DNA from: Areca catechu
Taxonomy: Eukaryota; Streptophyta; Magnoliopsida; Arecales; Arecaceae
NCBI GenBank assembly: GCA_021397845.1
Contig: CM038043.1
Coordinates: 28,271,501-28,335,500 of the forward strand
Reading direction: 5' to 3'
Length of the DNA: 64,000 nt
Below the pieces are notes generated by a model, which saw only the letters and a list, made by a program, of their open reading frames with translations, had not been told where the DNA came from and made no database searches. The position numbers were made by a program, and so were the translations under genes. Of this stretch, positions 44,869 through 55,365 are shown piece after piece (positions within the stretch are counted from its first letter, which is position 1; each line of letters starts with the position of its first letter).

Positions 44869-45997
44869 CCTTTCACTGGTACAAATGTTTTATGAAAACA
44901 TTATCATTAAAGAATTTCATTTGGAATCTATAGTCAAGGGGAAGACAATTATAGTAGATGAAGAAAGATTGGGCAGATTGCTGCAAATGCCAATGAACTG
45001 TGCTACTGAACTTCTTCTACCCGACAAAGAACACATTTTAAAATTAATTTTGGAAAAAGAAGATGTGAGCATAGTCCAACATGTACAAGCCAATCTACTA
45101 TTGAAGGAAATGAGGCTGCTACATAATATGATCAACAAGATATTTCTTCCAAGAACTGGCCGCTTTGATTGGGCCAGTGAGAAGGATATGACAATTATGG
45201 GACACTTAATTGAAGAAAAGCCTCTCAACCTTCCCTATATAATGATGATTCAAATGACTGAGGCAGCAAGAAAGGTCAAAGCCTGTGTACCCTATGGTAT
45301 GGTCTTCACCTTGTTATTTGAAGAAGCAGGAGTTGACTTATCAAATGAAATAGGCAAACCGTTACATCACTTTGATATTTACTCCTTTAATTCACTAAAG
45401 AGAATGGGATACAAGTTATAAGAAGGAGAATGGATAAAGAAGATACCTAGTCAGGTTGCTGCTACCATTTCTGAAGAAAATGAAGCTACTGATGAAGAAG
45501 GGACTGAAGAAACAATGGTTACTCCATCAAACCTAAAAATTATGATATTTCAAAAGATGGAAGCTATCTCCAATTCTTTGACTGATCATATGAATTCTGT
45601 AATTAAGAAAATTAGAAAGTCAGTTGACATTAAATTACAGAAATTAAAATCTGAACAAGAGCTTCACCAGCAAAAAGTGGAAAAGGAAATGGAGGACTTC
45701 AAAGAAGAAGTCAGAAGCATCATACTGCAATCATAGAAGGAAACCATTCCCACTGAAGATGCTCCTGAACAGATCATCAAGGAATCATTTGTCATTCCTG
45801 CTCCCGTTCCTTTGTCTAATCCACCTAAACCTACTAAGACCAAGACAGAACCCAAAACCAAGAAGACTAAAGTTCTTAGAGCCCCTGTTAGAACTAGATT
45901 CAGGGATTTAAGGTTTAAACCCCTGAAAACTAAGACCTCTGATAGAGTTATAGAGGTAGGCTCCTCTTCTTCTAATGAAGAAGAAGAAGAAGATTAG
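44869..45997 (+). pseudogene. Element D: extra ORF, main part
   Basis: It resumes after element G at the Phe-Tyr-Glu-Asn motif: FYENIIIKEFHLE, DEERLGRLLQMP, EMRLLHNMINKIFLPRTGRF, ACVPYGMVFTLLFEEAGVDL, HHFDIYSFNSLKRMGYKL. A TAA follows (45419-45421) where F has Gln. Next comes a Lys/Glu-rich coiled-coil-like part (IKLQKLKSEQELHQQKVEKE), a TAG at 45734-45736, then a Pro/Lys-rich section and an acidic tail (SSSSNEEEEED) ending at 45997. The domain resembles the putative plant transposon protein family. Function unknown. Confidence 0.82.
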
Positions 45998-46781
45998 ATC
46001 CTTAGTTAGTCTTTTGGTTGTTTCTGAATTTATCAATGTTACACTTCTTTATTCTGCAATATGATTGTACTTCTATTTTGAACTTATATGAAAATCTTAT
46101 CAATGAAGTATCTTTTGATTTTACTTACTATCGTGTACAATGATTAAATCTTTGCACTTGCTATAGCACAACTAATGAAATTTTAATTAGAATTTTCAAA
46201 TTGAGAATGTGAAATTATCTTAAACAAATATTAAAAACTTTCTCAATCTATTTCAAAATCTAAGCTTTATTTGAAATCACCCTTTTGATTGATTTACAAA
46301 AAAGGGGAGAGTTATGAAAAATGTGAAAAAAAAATGGGAGAAACTTGAAAAGAATGGAAATAGTATATATGTTGAGCTTTCTACCAACCACTCTTAAAGT
46401 GCATGAAAATAGTAAAAAAAGAAATAGCACAAAAATAATGATAGCACTGCTTAAACTACTTTAGAATCTAGAGAAAGGGGGAGATTCTCCTGAAATTATC
46501 TTGTTCTAATCTTTATCTTCTTAATGCTCGGATGTTAATTATGTCAATTTCTTTTTGGAACTCTAATACTCCATGTTTTGTGCTAATTATAATATCTTGA
46601 AGCATGAGAAGTTCAATACTTTGATGATATGCTAGGATATCATCTCTTGAGCTCTGATAATCACTTACTAATTCCATTAGCTTTGATACATGTGAATATT
46701 TAATTTTCAAATACTATTTTACATGTAAAGTGTAAAGAATTTTTCATGCCCAGTATTTTGTCATCATCAAAAAGGGAAGAT
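45998..46781 (+). other. Element D 3' untranslated region and polypurine tract
   Basis: AT-rich, no gene. It ends with AAAAAGGGAAGAT (about 46769-46781), the polypurine tract that primes plus-strand synthesis. Confidence 0.85.
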
Positions 46782-48606
46782 TGTTGACCCCATAAGTGAT
46801 TTTGATGATAACCAAACATTGGAGCATGTACATTTATTATTGACAACTCTTTAAGTGTTTGACAAGTTTTTGTAGGATGAATAACATGTTCAACCTTTAA
46901 TTCCTACACTTCTATTTTCTTGATTGAGTTATGTTGTAAATATTTTTGTAAAGAAGAACCCAATCAAAATACTAAGAAAAATTAGTTAAAAGGGCTACTT
47001 CTATGAGTATGTGTGTGCCATGAATTTTAGTTTGAGTTGGTTTGTGTGAAATTGTAAATGAGTTGATGAGAGTTCTCTTTAAGTTCAATTGTAAAAATCC
47101 TGAAGAAGACACTCCAGCCAACCCCAAGTGAAGAAGAGCCAACTCTGCTTACGGACACGCAGCAAGGATTCTGGAACGCAGCAATCCAAGCCGACTCGAT
47201 AGAAAGCGAGCCGACTCTAGTGAATCCGAGTCGACTGGAATCAGTCCAAGCCGACTCCTCCAGAGTCCATTTTCTGAATATTTATGAGAACAGCTAGGCG
47301 AGTCGACCCGAACCAAAAAGAGCCGACTTTGCCAGACCTAATTCTGAAAGCTTGAGAAAGCGAGCCGACCCGAACTGCATCGAGCCAACTCTTCTAGAGT
47401 AAGGTTTTTCGAACCTGAGAAGAAGAGCTGACCCAAGCTGAAAAGAGCCGACTCCTCAAGTTCAAGATTTTTAAGATTCAAGTTCGAGCCGACCCGAGTG
47501 ACAAAGAGCTGACTCGTCTAGAGTGAGGTTTTGCGCCCTGAGATAAAGAGCCGACTGCATTGAAGAAATGGTGACTCGATCTATCAACTTGAAGGATTCG
47601 AGCTGACTCGAAGGAATCCGAGCTGACTCGAATGACGCTTTCAAGTATCCAATGGCTAGTTCCAGAATTTGTTTTTGAATGCTAAAAGGTGCTCCAACGA
47701 TCAAAAATCATTTACAATGGCTAGAATTGCCTTGGGATGATGAAAGATTTGAACCTTCTTGCAATAATGATTTAGAGAGTTCTTCAAAGAAAGAGAGCTT
47801 CATTGAATATCCTACCCACCAACAGTAAAAGAGCACAAGAGCATTCAAGTCAAGCTTTCAAGTCTTCACCAACTCCAATTTGAAGCTTGAAGCAACTTTA
47901 GGAAGAAGCCACTGAAGTCATTAAAGCTTATTCAAGTGCATTCAAGTGGACTTCCAACAAGCTGCACCGGCAACTATCCGACAAATTGAAATTGTCATTC
48001 TTGTTGCATTTAATTTTCAATTCAATCTTTGAATTGTTGGGTTATTGGTGAGCCCAGTTGAAAAACCAAATAGGTTCTTGGTGAGCCTTGTTAAAACCAA
48101 GGGTTAGGTTCTTGGTGATCCTATGAAAACCAAGTTAGGTTTATTTGATGAGCCTATCAAAACCAAAAAGGGTATTAGATTTTCTTTGGTGATCCCGTAA
48201 AACCAAAGTGTAGAGGTTCCTGGTGATATTGTGAAAACCAAGTTGGGTTTCTTTGGTGAGCCTATCAAAACCAAAGGGTATTGGATTTTTTTTGGTGATC
48301 CCGTAAAACCAAAGTGTAGATGTTCTTGGATTGTGATCCTGTAAAACAAGCTACTGTATTCGGGTGTGAATATAGTGGAAATCCCAAGTGGTATCTTGGG
48401 TAGTGGATGTAGGAGCTGGGTTGCTCCAAACCATAATAAATTTGGTGTGTTTGTGTTGTGCTTTCTTGACTCTATTTAGCTTCTGCATTTTATAATTCTA
48501 TCATATCACCTACCACTTGCAAAGGATTTTGAATTGCACATTATTTGCTTCAATTTTTTTAAAAGACCCAATTCACCTCCCCTCTTGGGTAGCCACCTGG
48601 GCAACA
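46782..48606 (+). repeat. Element D 3' LTR
   Basis: 1825 bp, begins TGTTGACCCCATAAG and ends CCTGGGCAACA. It matches the reversed LTRs of element F. It holds tandem AACCAAA-type variants at 48040-48350 and a cluster of GCCGAC motifs at 47189-47553. Confidence 0.93.
47189..47553 (+). promoter_or_regulatory. Cluster of GCCGAC (DRE/CRT-core) motifs in the D LTR
   Basis: Eight exact GCCGAC hexamers lie within 365 bp, most as GAGCCGACTC or GAGCCGACCC, with near copies (AGCTGAC) between. RCCGAC is the known core site of plant DREB/CBF factors. Responsiveness is inference only. The F LTRs carry the same cluster reversed. Confidence 0.55.
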
Positions 48607-50304
48607 GCTTCTATTATCAACCAAGATTCGTTTTACATCATAGTTGGCCAAAATGGCTAAAATTATAATAGGATCATCGTGCAGGAGTTGAACCCCCGTG
48701 AGGTCATCATCAGAGAAGAGTATAGTATTGTTATCTTTGAGCCGCTTTGGGGCATCATCTTCAGCTCTTCTCCAGCTAGTTGGTCGATGCAGCATTCCGA
48801 CGTTCCTGTTGGTGGGCCTCTGGTTTGGTAGCTCAGCCTCTTCGGGGGCCCTCTTGGGAACCGTAGCTTTTGATCGAGGTCCTTGGCGACCTACGTACCA
48901 TCCCAGATAACCTCTCTTGATTAGATCCTCTATGGCATCTCTCAGCTGGATGCATTATTCAGTGTCATGGTCGTGGTCCCGGTGGAATCGACAGTATTTG
49001 TTCCTATTCCTTGCGGAAGAGGATGCCTTCTTGGGACATGGCCGTTGGAGATAGTTTTCTTTTTCTATCTCTAGTAGAATCTTCTCTCGAGGAAGGTTAA
49101 GGGGGGTATAAGAGTCGAATCTCACATTCGATGCTCTAGGCTTGGGACTCCATCATCGGTCATTATATTTGTTGTTGTTGTTGGGAATAGGGGGGCCTTG
49201 TCCCCTGTTGTTCTTCTTCTTTGAAGGGAGCTTCCCTTTAGCTAACCGCCGGTTTGCTGCTTGCTCTTCGGCGTCAGCATACTTTTGAGCTCTCGACAAG
49301 AGCTCAGCGTAGCTTTTAGGGAACTTCTTATCCATGGAAAAGGTAAGCCTAGACATACGAAGTCTCTTTTTTAACACAGACATGGCCACATGCTCGTTGA
49401 GATCAGGAATCTTGAGCATGGTCGAATTAAATCTGGAGATATAATCTTGCAGACTTTCTCCTTCGTTCTGGTGAAGGAGGAACATTGTATCCATATTGCG
49501 GGGGGTCTTGTGGCAAGTTTTGAAATGCAAGACAAATAATTTTTCTAGTTCGGAAAAAGAGTTGATGGTACCTGGGCGTATGCTCGAGTACCACATCCGA
49601 GCAATTTTCTTCAGCATGGCTAGGAATGCAAGGTAGTACATCACATCCGAAGCTTCTTGGATCATAATGTGGGCTTTGAAACTGTCAAGGTGATCAAGAG
49701 GATCGGAGGTGCCATCATAGGGCTCCATCTGGGGGATCCTAAAGTGCCGGGGAACAACTTCGGCCATGATACGGTTAGTGTAAGGAGGGCGCAGCTCACA
49801 CGCCACTAGATCATTATGGTCCCTTCACTCCCGAAGCTTTGCAACCTCCAGTTCGAGGGCTTTAAATTTTCCATCGTAATCGAGAAGAACTTGCTTTAGC
49901 AGATTCTCCACGGGAGTGGAGTCTTCAGAGGAAGGAGAGGGAGTTTGCCTAGACCTTTTTTCCTTCCATAGAAAATCAGTGGGCCCAGGCATTCTTGAGC
50001 TTCGGCTCTCAGGAGAGGGGCGAAGATGGAGAGAGATGAGTGGACTCTCCTCGAGGGGCTCTTTTCCTCCAAGATCGAGAGCAATGTCTGGAGGTGGCGG
50101 GCAGATGCCCCACGTGGAAAGCTTTATCCTGGAAATCCTGAACCATGGCCATGAGGGCATTGACCTGGTTCAGGAGAGTTTCGAACTGTTGCTGCCCCAC
50201 GGAGAGTGCCGGAGGTGGAATATCATTCCCCACCGGAGGTTCACCCCCTGGGAAGGAACGTGACTTCTACTTGCTGAGGCAATCTGTGTCTTTCCTCTCG
50301 CCAT
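48607..50304 (-). pseudogene. Element L: gag and start of protease (Tat-type gypsy)
   Basis: On the - strand from MARGKTQIASASRSHVPS at 50304; a frame change lies near 50100. The capsid-type Retrotrans_gag region is clear: VVPRHFRIPQMEPYDGTSDP, HLDSFKAHIMIQ, MWYSSIRPGTINSFSELEKL, LHQNEGESLQDYISRFN. Then a basic section, a finger-like YCRFHRDHDHDTE, and a protease start VKRILVDN. Stops at 49153 and about 48955. The frame is cut just before the protease loop by the end of element D, so D most likely inserted here. The typical Tat/Ogre gag-protease order supports the lineage call. Confidence 0.9.
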
Positions 50305-50365
50305 CGAGAACTTCTTACACTTCCCCTTTATCAAGGAGGGGAGCTTAACAGTGGATGCTTAGATC

Positions 50366-50386
50366 TCCCATACCTGGTATGCCAAT
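50366..50386 (-). other. Probable primer binding site of element L
   Basis: The - strand reads TTGGCATACCAGGTATGGGA just beyond the LTR end, similar to the TTGGCGCC...GTGGGA primer sites of Tat-type elements. Two internal changes make the tRNA uncertain. Confidence 0.6.
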
Positions 50387-51215
50387 CTGTTGGCATAGAA
50401 TTCCTTTTCTGACTGAGCGAAGCTACGGGATCGCAGGTCCACTCCCTGGTTTACATACAAAAAAAACTCCTGGCCGGATTTGCTCTGACAGGGGACACTC
50501 TGATGCCTCTGATCTGGCCAGGGACACTCCGATGCCTAAGTCAGAGGTGGGCTCCAGCCATAGAATGGGAAAGATTCTGAGGAGGATAAATGGAGAGGAA
50601 AGGACTCTGAGATTTTCAGGACTATGTTATGCCTTACCTGGAGCGTCCCCTCTTACCAGTATTTATATTGATTCATCCGGCTTGCAGTTCCGTTCTCTTT
50701 CCTACGATTACTATGGGGGGAGTTAATTCCTTTCTCTCTATTCATAATCATGGACGGTTATTAAACGGTTCTGGCCAGGCCGGAGACGTTGCTGCTGGAG
50801 TTAATGGTCACGTGGCCATTTTGACATGGTCGTGCTTTGGAAATAGTTGGACAGTCGATGATAACCGTTATCCACCACGTTCATGAGGATTTGAGACAGA
50901 TCGGAGATTTGTCTTCAAGCTTCTTCTTTGGGAATATTTGTAGCTAATCGGAGGAGCGCTTTCATCTTCAGACACCTTCGAGACAGCACCCGTGGTTGAT
51001 GTCAAAGATCATGCTTTCAGCATAGGCCGAAGACTACTCCTTCGATCGGTCGTGAAGATCATGCCTTCGACTAAGGCTGAGAGCCCTGTCTTCAGCAGGG
51101 GGCCGAAGGTTGACTCTTCGGTTGAGGTTGAGAGCTACGGCTTCGGCTTGTCCGTCAACCATTCGGCTTCTTTTAGGTGCTTTGGTTTGAAGTGCATGAT
51201 TTGGGAGAGACATCT

Positions 51216-52505
51216 TGATGGGGACATCAAAACCCATCCAGGTTTTCCTTTTCTTTTTTCACATTTTTTTTATTTTTAGCTTAAAAATATTTATCCCAGC
51301 TATTCCACCTATTCCATTATCCTAACTTTATTCTATGTTTATTCTTGATGTATTCCATGTTTATCCCTATAATCTTCTTCCTCCTAGAAAACTCCCAGAA
51401 CCTCCATTTTTCTCATTTTTTCTTTTCGTTCATCCTGAATTTGCCATGCCCGACCACCGGCGACCCCGATGGCCATCCACCTCCCCCCCAGCATCGATCT
51501 CCTCATGGGAACGCCGGCGAATCCTATGGAACCGCCCAAGATCGTGCGCCCTGCGGCTCCTTCCATGGCCATCCGCCCCTGTGGCTCCGCCCACACACCC
51601 CTCTCCCCCACGCCGCCGTCCGTCACTACCCGAGCCATCTCCTCCAGACCTCAGCCCGTATCTGGCATGCTTGCAACCCGGAACCCCTCTGCTCATCAAG
51701 CCGCTTGCAACCGTGAAGCCTGCGGCTCCTCCCATGGCCATCTCCCTCCCTGCCACCGTCTCCGCCGTGTCAGCCATCTCGACCATGCCGTCGCCATGCC
51801 GTCACCTTCCCTAGTGTTGACGTCGTCAAAGCCATCCTGTAGTCGCTCTTCCCCATTCGTCCACCATGCCCCCTATCCCATGGTCACAGGAAGGAGTTTT
51901 CTGCTTGGATCTCAGAGCAGGAACAACCTGCACAGATCTCAGAGTAGGGAGGAATTTGAATTTGAATTTGAATGGGTCCACATTTTCCTCCACAAATGCC
52001 GCCCCTCTTCATGGAAACATCCACCATTCTCTCCCCTTATTTTGTTATTTTTGAATTTCGAATCTGAATTTTAAAATGACTTGGTGTCTATAAAATAGGC
52101 TCCAATCCTTCTTGTAAAAAAAATTGATGAATGAAATTTTTGTTTTAGGGAAAGTGATTTTTTCTTTTGCTCCATGAGGAGATGGTGTGAGGCCCAACCC
52201 TAGGACATGACGTGAGGTCATGCCCAGTTATCCCCTTTCCCATTCCATTTTCTTTATCCCCTCGTGATCTTTGAGATCCATCCTAACGCCTCCAAGTATC
52301 GAGAATGGTGTAATGCCTTAGAGGTGAGAGGTCTCTTTATTTGGTGAGTCCCAAAGTTCATGAGATCCAGATCCCTATCTTCCATCTCATTATTCCTTTG
52401 CCATCAAATTAGAAAATCAAAAGAAAATTAGGATACCATAATCTAGGTGACTTCTAGGCTCACCATCGAACCAAGCTCCCTAGCCCCCCCTTTTGTTCCC
52501 CATCA
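51216..52505 (+). mobile_element. Solo LTR N (G-family relative)
   Basis: CATCT at 51211-51215 and 52506-52510 flanks 1290 bp that begins TGATGGGGACATC and ends TTCCCCATCA. The right half follows the G LTR (CTAATCTAGGTGACTTCTAGG... and GTAATGCCTTAGAGGTGAGAGG). A TATA-like CTATAAAATAGG lies at about 52090. It is twice as long as the G LTR because of a foreign-looking GC-rich insert at 51441-51880. Confidence 0.88.
51441..51880 (+). other. GC-rich insert inside solo LTR N
   Basis: Strongly C/G-rich, open in several frames on both strands, Pro/Arg/Ser-rich in translation, and unlike its AT-rich flanks. It may be a captured 5' exon of a host gene (GC-rich first exons are common in grasses and palms), but I recognise no family. 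Confidence 0.45.
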
Positions 52506-52562
52506 CATCTTTAACCGGTCGAACCGGTGGCTGATCTATGCTTGAACCGACATATCCCAACA

Positions 52563-52580
52563 GTTGCCCCCCACTCTCAG
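52563..52580 (-). other. Polypurine tract of element L
   Basis: - strand CTGAGAGTGGGGGGCAAC directly before the LTR start TGTTGGGATATG. Confidence 0.75.
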
Positions 52581-53190
52581 TTTTTGAAGTGATGATCTGT
52601 CTCGAAGAGTGAGAGTATCACTGGGTTATCATTTTTACCTGGGGAGTGGTATGGTAGATAATTGTGAAAAATTTGATTGGACCATTTGCCATAACTACTG
52701 GTTGATTCGAGGATCAGGTGGTGGATAGCTGTCACCCCCTGATTAGGGTGTGGAGAAAAGGAGCGGGTGAACCAGGGACTGTCCCTCCTTTTTTTGTTAT
52801 GTGATGGTTCAGCCAATCTTTTCATTAGGATTTTGGTGGAGGCCGTGGCCTCTTCCTATCCCTTGGAAAAGTAGTATGCTCCATCTTAGCCATTGATTGG
52901 TGTTGCACGGTTTATGACCTTCGATCCATTCTACGTCAAATCAGTTTAGGGCTATTTGGGATTGTCCACCCATCTCGAGCATCCATGGAAGATTTGGGGA
53001 GATGGTTTCCCTTATCGAGATGTCACCCTGGAGTCTCCTTGTTCCTTTATGAGAAGGAGAAAAGGTCTGGCTGAGGAAGCTTCTTCATCCTTGCATACCT
53101 TCAGCTTTGGCCCAGCTTTCCCTGTTCTTGGCTATCGGTCCCTTCTACAGGTAGAACCTTCCTTTTGTTTCTTTGTTCCTTTTTCCTGTC

Positions 53191-54445
53191 ATGGCTGAGA
53201 CCATAGGAAGTCAAGGGGAAAAGGTTGGACCCTTTGGGACTGATGATGTGGTGAGTCTGGAGTTAGTTTCCAGCTCCGTCTCACCGGGGAAGATTGTCCA
53301 CCTTCGGGAGCATTATCATGTTCCCGAAGGGTTTCCTCTTGTACTTCCCAAATCTGAGGAGCGGGTGCATAAACCTCCAGTCTGGTGTCTTTCCATATAT
53401 GAAGATCATTTGAAGGCTGGTCTTCGATTTCCCTTGTATCCCTTCTTCCTCAAAGTCTTTCGCATGAACCAAATAGTGCCCGCGTAGTTGACTCTGAACA
53501 GTATTTGGAATATTTATGGATTCTTGGTCCGGTGCCTCTCAAGAGGGATTTCCATGGTCGTGGATGGTGGGTGATCGATACTCGACCTGGTCGCAAGATC
53601 ATAAAGGATATGCCTAGTGCCATCCATTGGTGGAAGTCCAATTTTATTTTTGTTTCATCTACCGAACTATGGGGTTTTAGTAGTGAGTGGAGGGAGCCAT
53701 GCCTGGTTGCCAATGATGGGAAAAAGGTTTTGGCAGCCGATCGGTCCGATTATACCTTATTGACTAGTTCAGAGGCTGTTCCCATCTGCGAACTGTTAGA
53801 GGAGAGGAATCTCCATCTCGCAGGGATCAGCGAGTTCCCTGTGTTAGGTATAGTGGTAGAAGTTTTTAGCTCTCCTCTTCTAACTCCTTTATGGTCCAGC
53901 AGATTTAGAAAGGTATTTTTACTTGTAGGTGGTGGAATGAGGCTTGATTTGGGCTGGCTTCACCAGTCTTCCAAAAGGAAGGTAGCTCAGGCTCGCCCTT
54001 CAGGATTAGAGATCCGGAAGAAGACCTGGGGGGATGATCTTGAGAAAAGTAGAAGTGTTTCATCCTCTAGAGGAACATCTGGGGGAAATGGGGTATCGAC
54101 GATGGAGGCCCCAGGAGGGCTTCTGCCAGTTGATTCTCTGCCGATGGTCAGATCTCCAGCTCAAATAAGGGAGAGTCTGTCTCCAGTGATCAATGCGCCA
54201 CTGCCTTGCCCCCCTGCGGTGGATAGGGGCAAGGCACCGCAAGTCAAGAAGGAGTATGTTCGGGAGGTTCCTCTTAGTGGGAGTCATCCCGTGGACTCTT
54301 CGAAGTTTCCCCCACGGGGGGTTTTTTGGTCCCTGCCTCTGCTAGGCGAGCATTGAAGGATACTTTGCTACCTCATGATTTGGCAGTCATCCGAGGTCGG
54401 AGCCTCGCTAGGGTGTCCAATTCTGCTTATTCCTCCTTATAATAG
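53191..54445 (+). pseudogene. Element L: antisense ORF, Transposase_28-like part
   Basis: This ORF runs against element L. It starts MAETIGSQGEKVGPFG at 53191. The region LREHYHVPEGFPLVLPKSEE, VWCLSIYEDHLKAGLRFPLY, FFLKVFRMNQIVPA and, after a frame change, GWWVIDTRPGRKIIKDMPSA and FVSSTELWGF matches the family named putative gypsy-type transposon (Transposase_28), found as an extra or antisense ORF in Tat/Retand/Grande-like elements. A stop at 53485 stands where a Gln is usual. The second half is Ser/Pro-rich. Function in the element's life cycle is not known. Confidence 0.82.
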
Positions 54446-54525
54446 GTGAGATTTTCATCGCTCTTTCCTTGCCCGATGAGTTGCTTAGTTTATGATTGAT
54501 CTTACACCTTGTTTTGCTAGTATAG
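54446..54525 (+). other. Probable intron of the antisense ORF
   Basis: It begins GTGAGATTTTC, a good plant 5' splice site, and ends TTTTGCTAGTATAG after a T-rich stretch. The coding frame on each side differs, and removing it joins the two halves of the ORF. Confidence 0.5.
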
Positions 54526-55365
54526 CTGGTCTATGACATTACTTTCCTGGAAGAGGGCCTGGGGAGCATAGATAACCTCATTCATAGCTTGAAGGAGGAG
54601 CTCCACGTGGCTAGGGCTGAAAGGGAGGTGGCCGAGGAACTGAAGCAGTCCATGGAGAATCAGCTCACTTGCATGGATGCTGAAGTTCAGGGCCTGAAGG
54701 GCAAACTGAAGAATGCCCACTTGACAATCTCAGGGCAGGAGGTGGAGTTGAGGAGGAGTAAGAAGCAGATTGACTCCTTGGAACATTCTGCTAAAGAGAA
54801 TCAAGAAAGGGCTGAAGACCTGGCCAGGGTGGTTGAGGAGGCAACCAAGAGGGTTGAAGAAGCATCTTCGAGAGCCGAAGAGGCATCTTCAAGAGCCAAA
54901 GATGCGGCCCTAGAGGCCAAAGCAGCCAGGAGGGAGTTCGAAGCCATGAGAGAGCAAGCGGCTAAGGCTGTCGAAGACTTTAGAAAGTCTTCACAGTTCT
55001 ATATGGAAATGAATGAAGTGAGCTTGTACAGCTATCAACATAGCTTCAATGATGGACTCACCAAGGTCAGCATGGCCTTCCCCGATCTTGATCTTTCCAG
55101 TATCCCTGCATTTGATATCGAGGAGGAGGAAGAAGAAGAAGTCGGGACCCCTGATAAGATTGAGGAGATGCCTAGTCGTAGCAAACGAGTCTTGGTCATA
55201 GCTGGTGAGTTGGCCATGGCCAATACTGCGGTTACGACTCAGGCTGAAGAGGTGATCCAGACCAAAAGTTCTCCTGCTCTAGACCAGGTAGAGGAGACCA
55301 TCTCCGCTCAGATTGAGGAGGTACTCTATTCTGCCAATGTTGGATCTTCTTCAACTGATCCGTAG
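54526..55365 (+). pseudogene. Element L: antisense ORF, coiled-coil part
   Basis: About 280 codons open in one frame to the stop at 55363. It is almost wholly heptad-like: LKEELHVARAEREVAEELKQ, ELRRSKKQIDSLEHSAKENQ, then VEEATKRVEEASSRAEEASS. A Leu/Phe/Tyr section follows (SLYSYQHSFNDGLTKVSMAF) and an acidic tail (EEEEEEEVGTPDK). This two-part layout (domain plus long coiled coil) is typical of the antisense protein of Tat-type elements. No membrane segment or catalytic motif is seen. Confidence 0.7.

Larger units (their letters stand above)
6796..48606 (+). mobile_element. SIRE-like copia element D, 5'-truncated and split by A, F and G
   Basis: The pieces of one + strand element can be followed across three insertions: gag-pre-integrase, integrase and start of RT (6796-8198); RT (27294-27632); RT/RNase H (39856-40823); extra ORF (41313-41601 and 44869-45997); polypurine tract and 3' LTR (46782-48606). 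The reading frame resumes across each insertion at the expected residue, and each insertion is bounded by a short target duplication. The 5' LTR and gag are absent. The 63 bases left of it (6733-6795) are AT-rich and hold nothing I recognise. Confidence 0.9.
50388..52562 (-). repeat. Element L LTR (split by solo LTR N)
   Basis: - strand ends TGTTGGGATATG (at 52562) and ATGCCAACA (at 50388). Own length is about 880 bp once N and its duplicated target are set aside. A - strand TATA-like AATATAAATACTGG lies at about 50660-50675. A primer-site-like TTGGCATACCAGGTATGGGA is on the gag side, and a polypurine tract (CTGAGAGTGGGGGGCAAC) on the other side. Confidence 0.82.

Noticed and set aside
51335..52074. 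Long Pro-rich ORFs on both strands in solo LTR N
   Set aside because: GC-rich sequence stays open by chance in many frames; no domain recognised. The block is reported as a composition oddity only.
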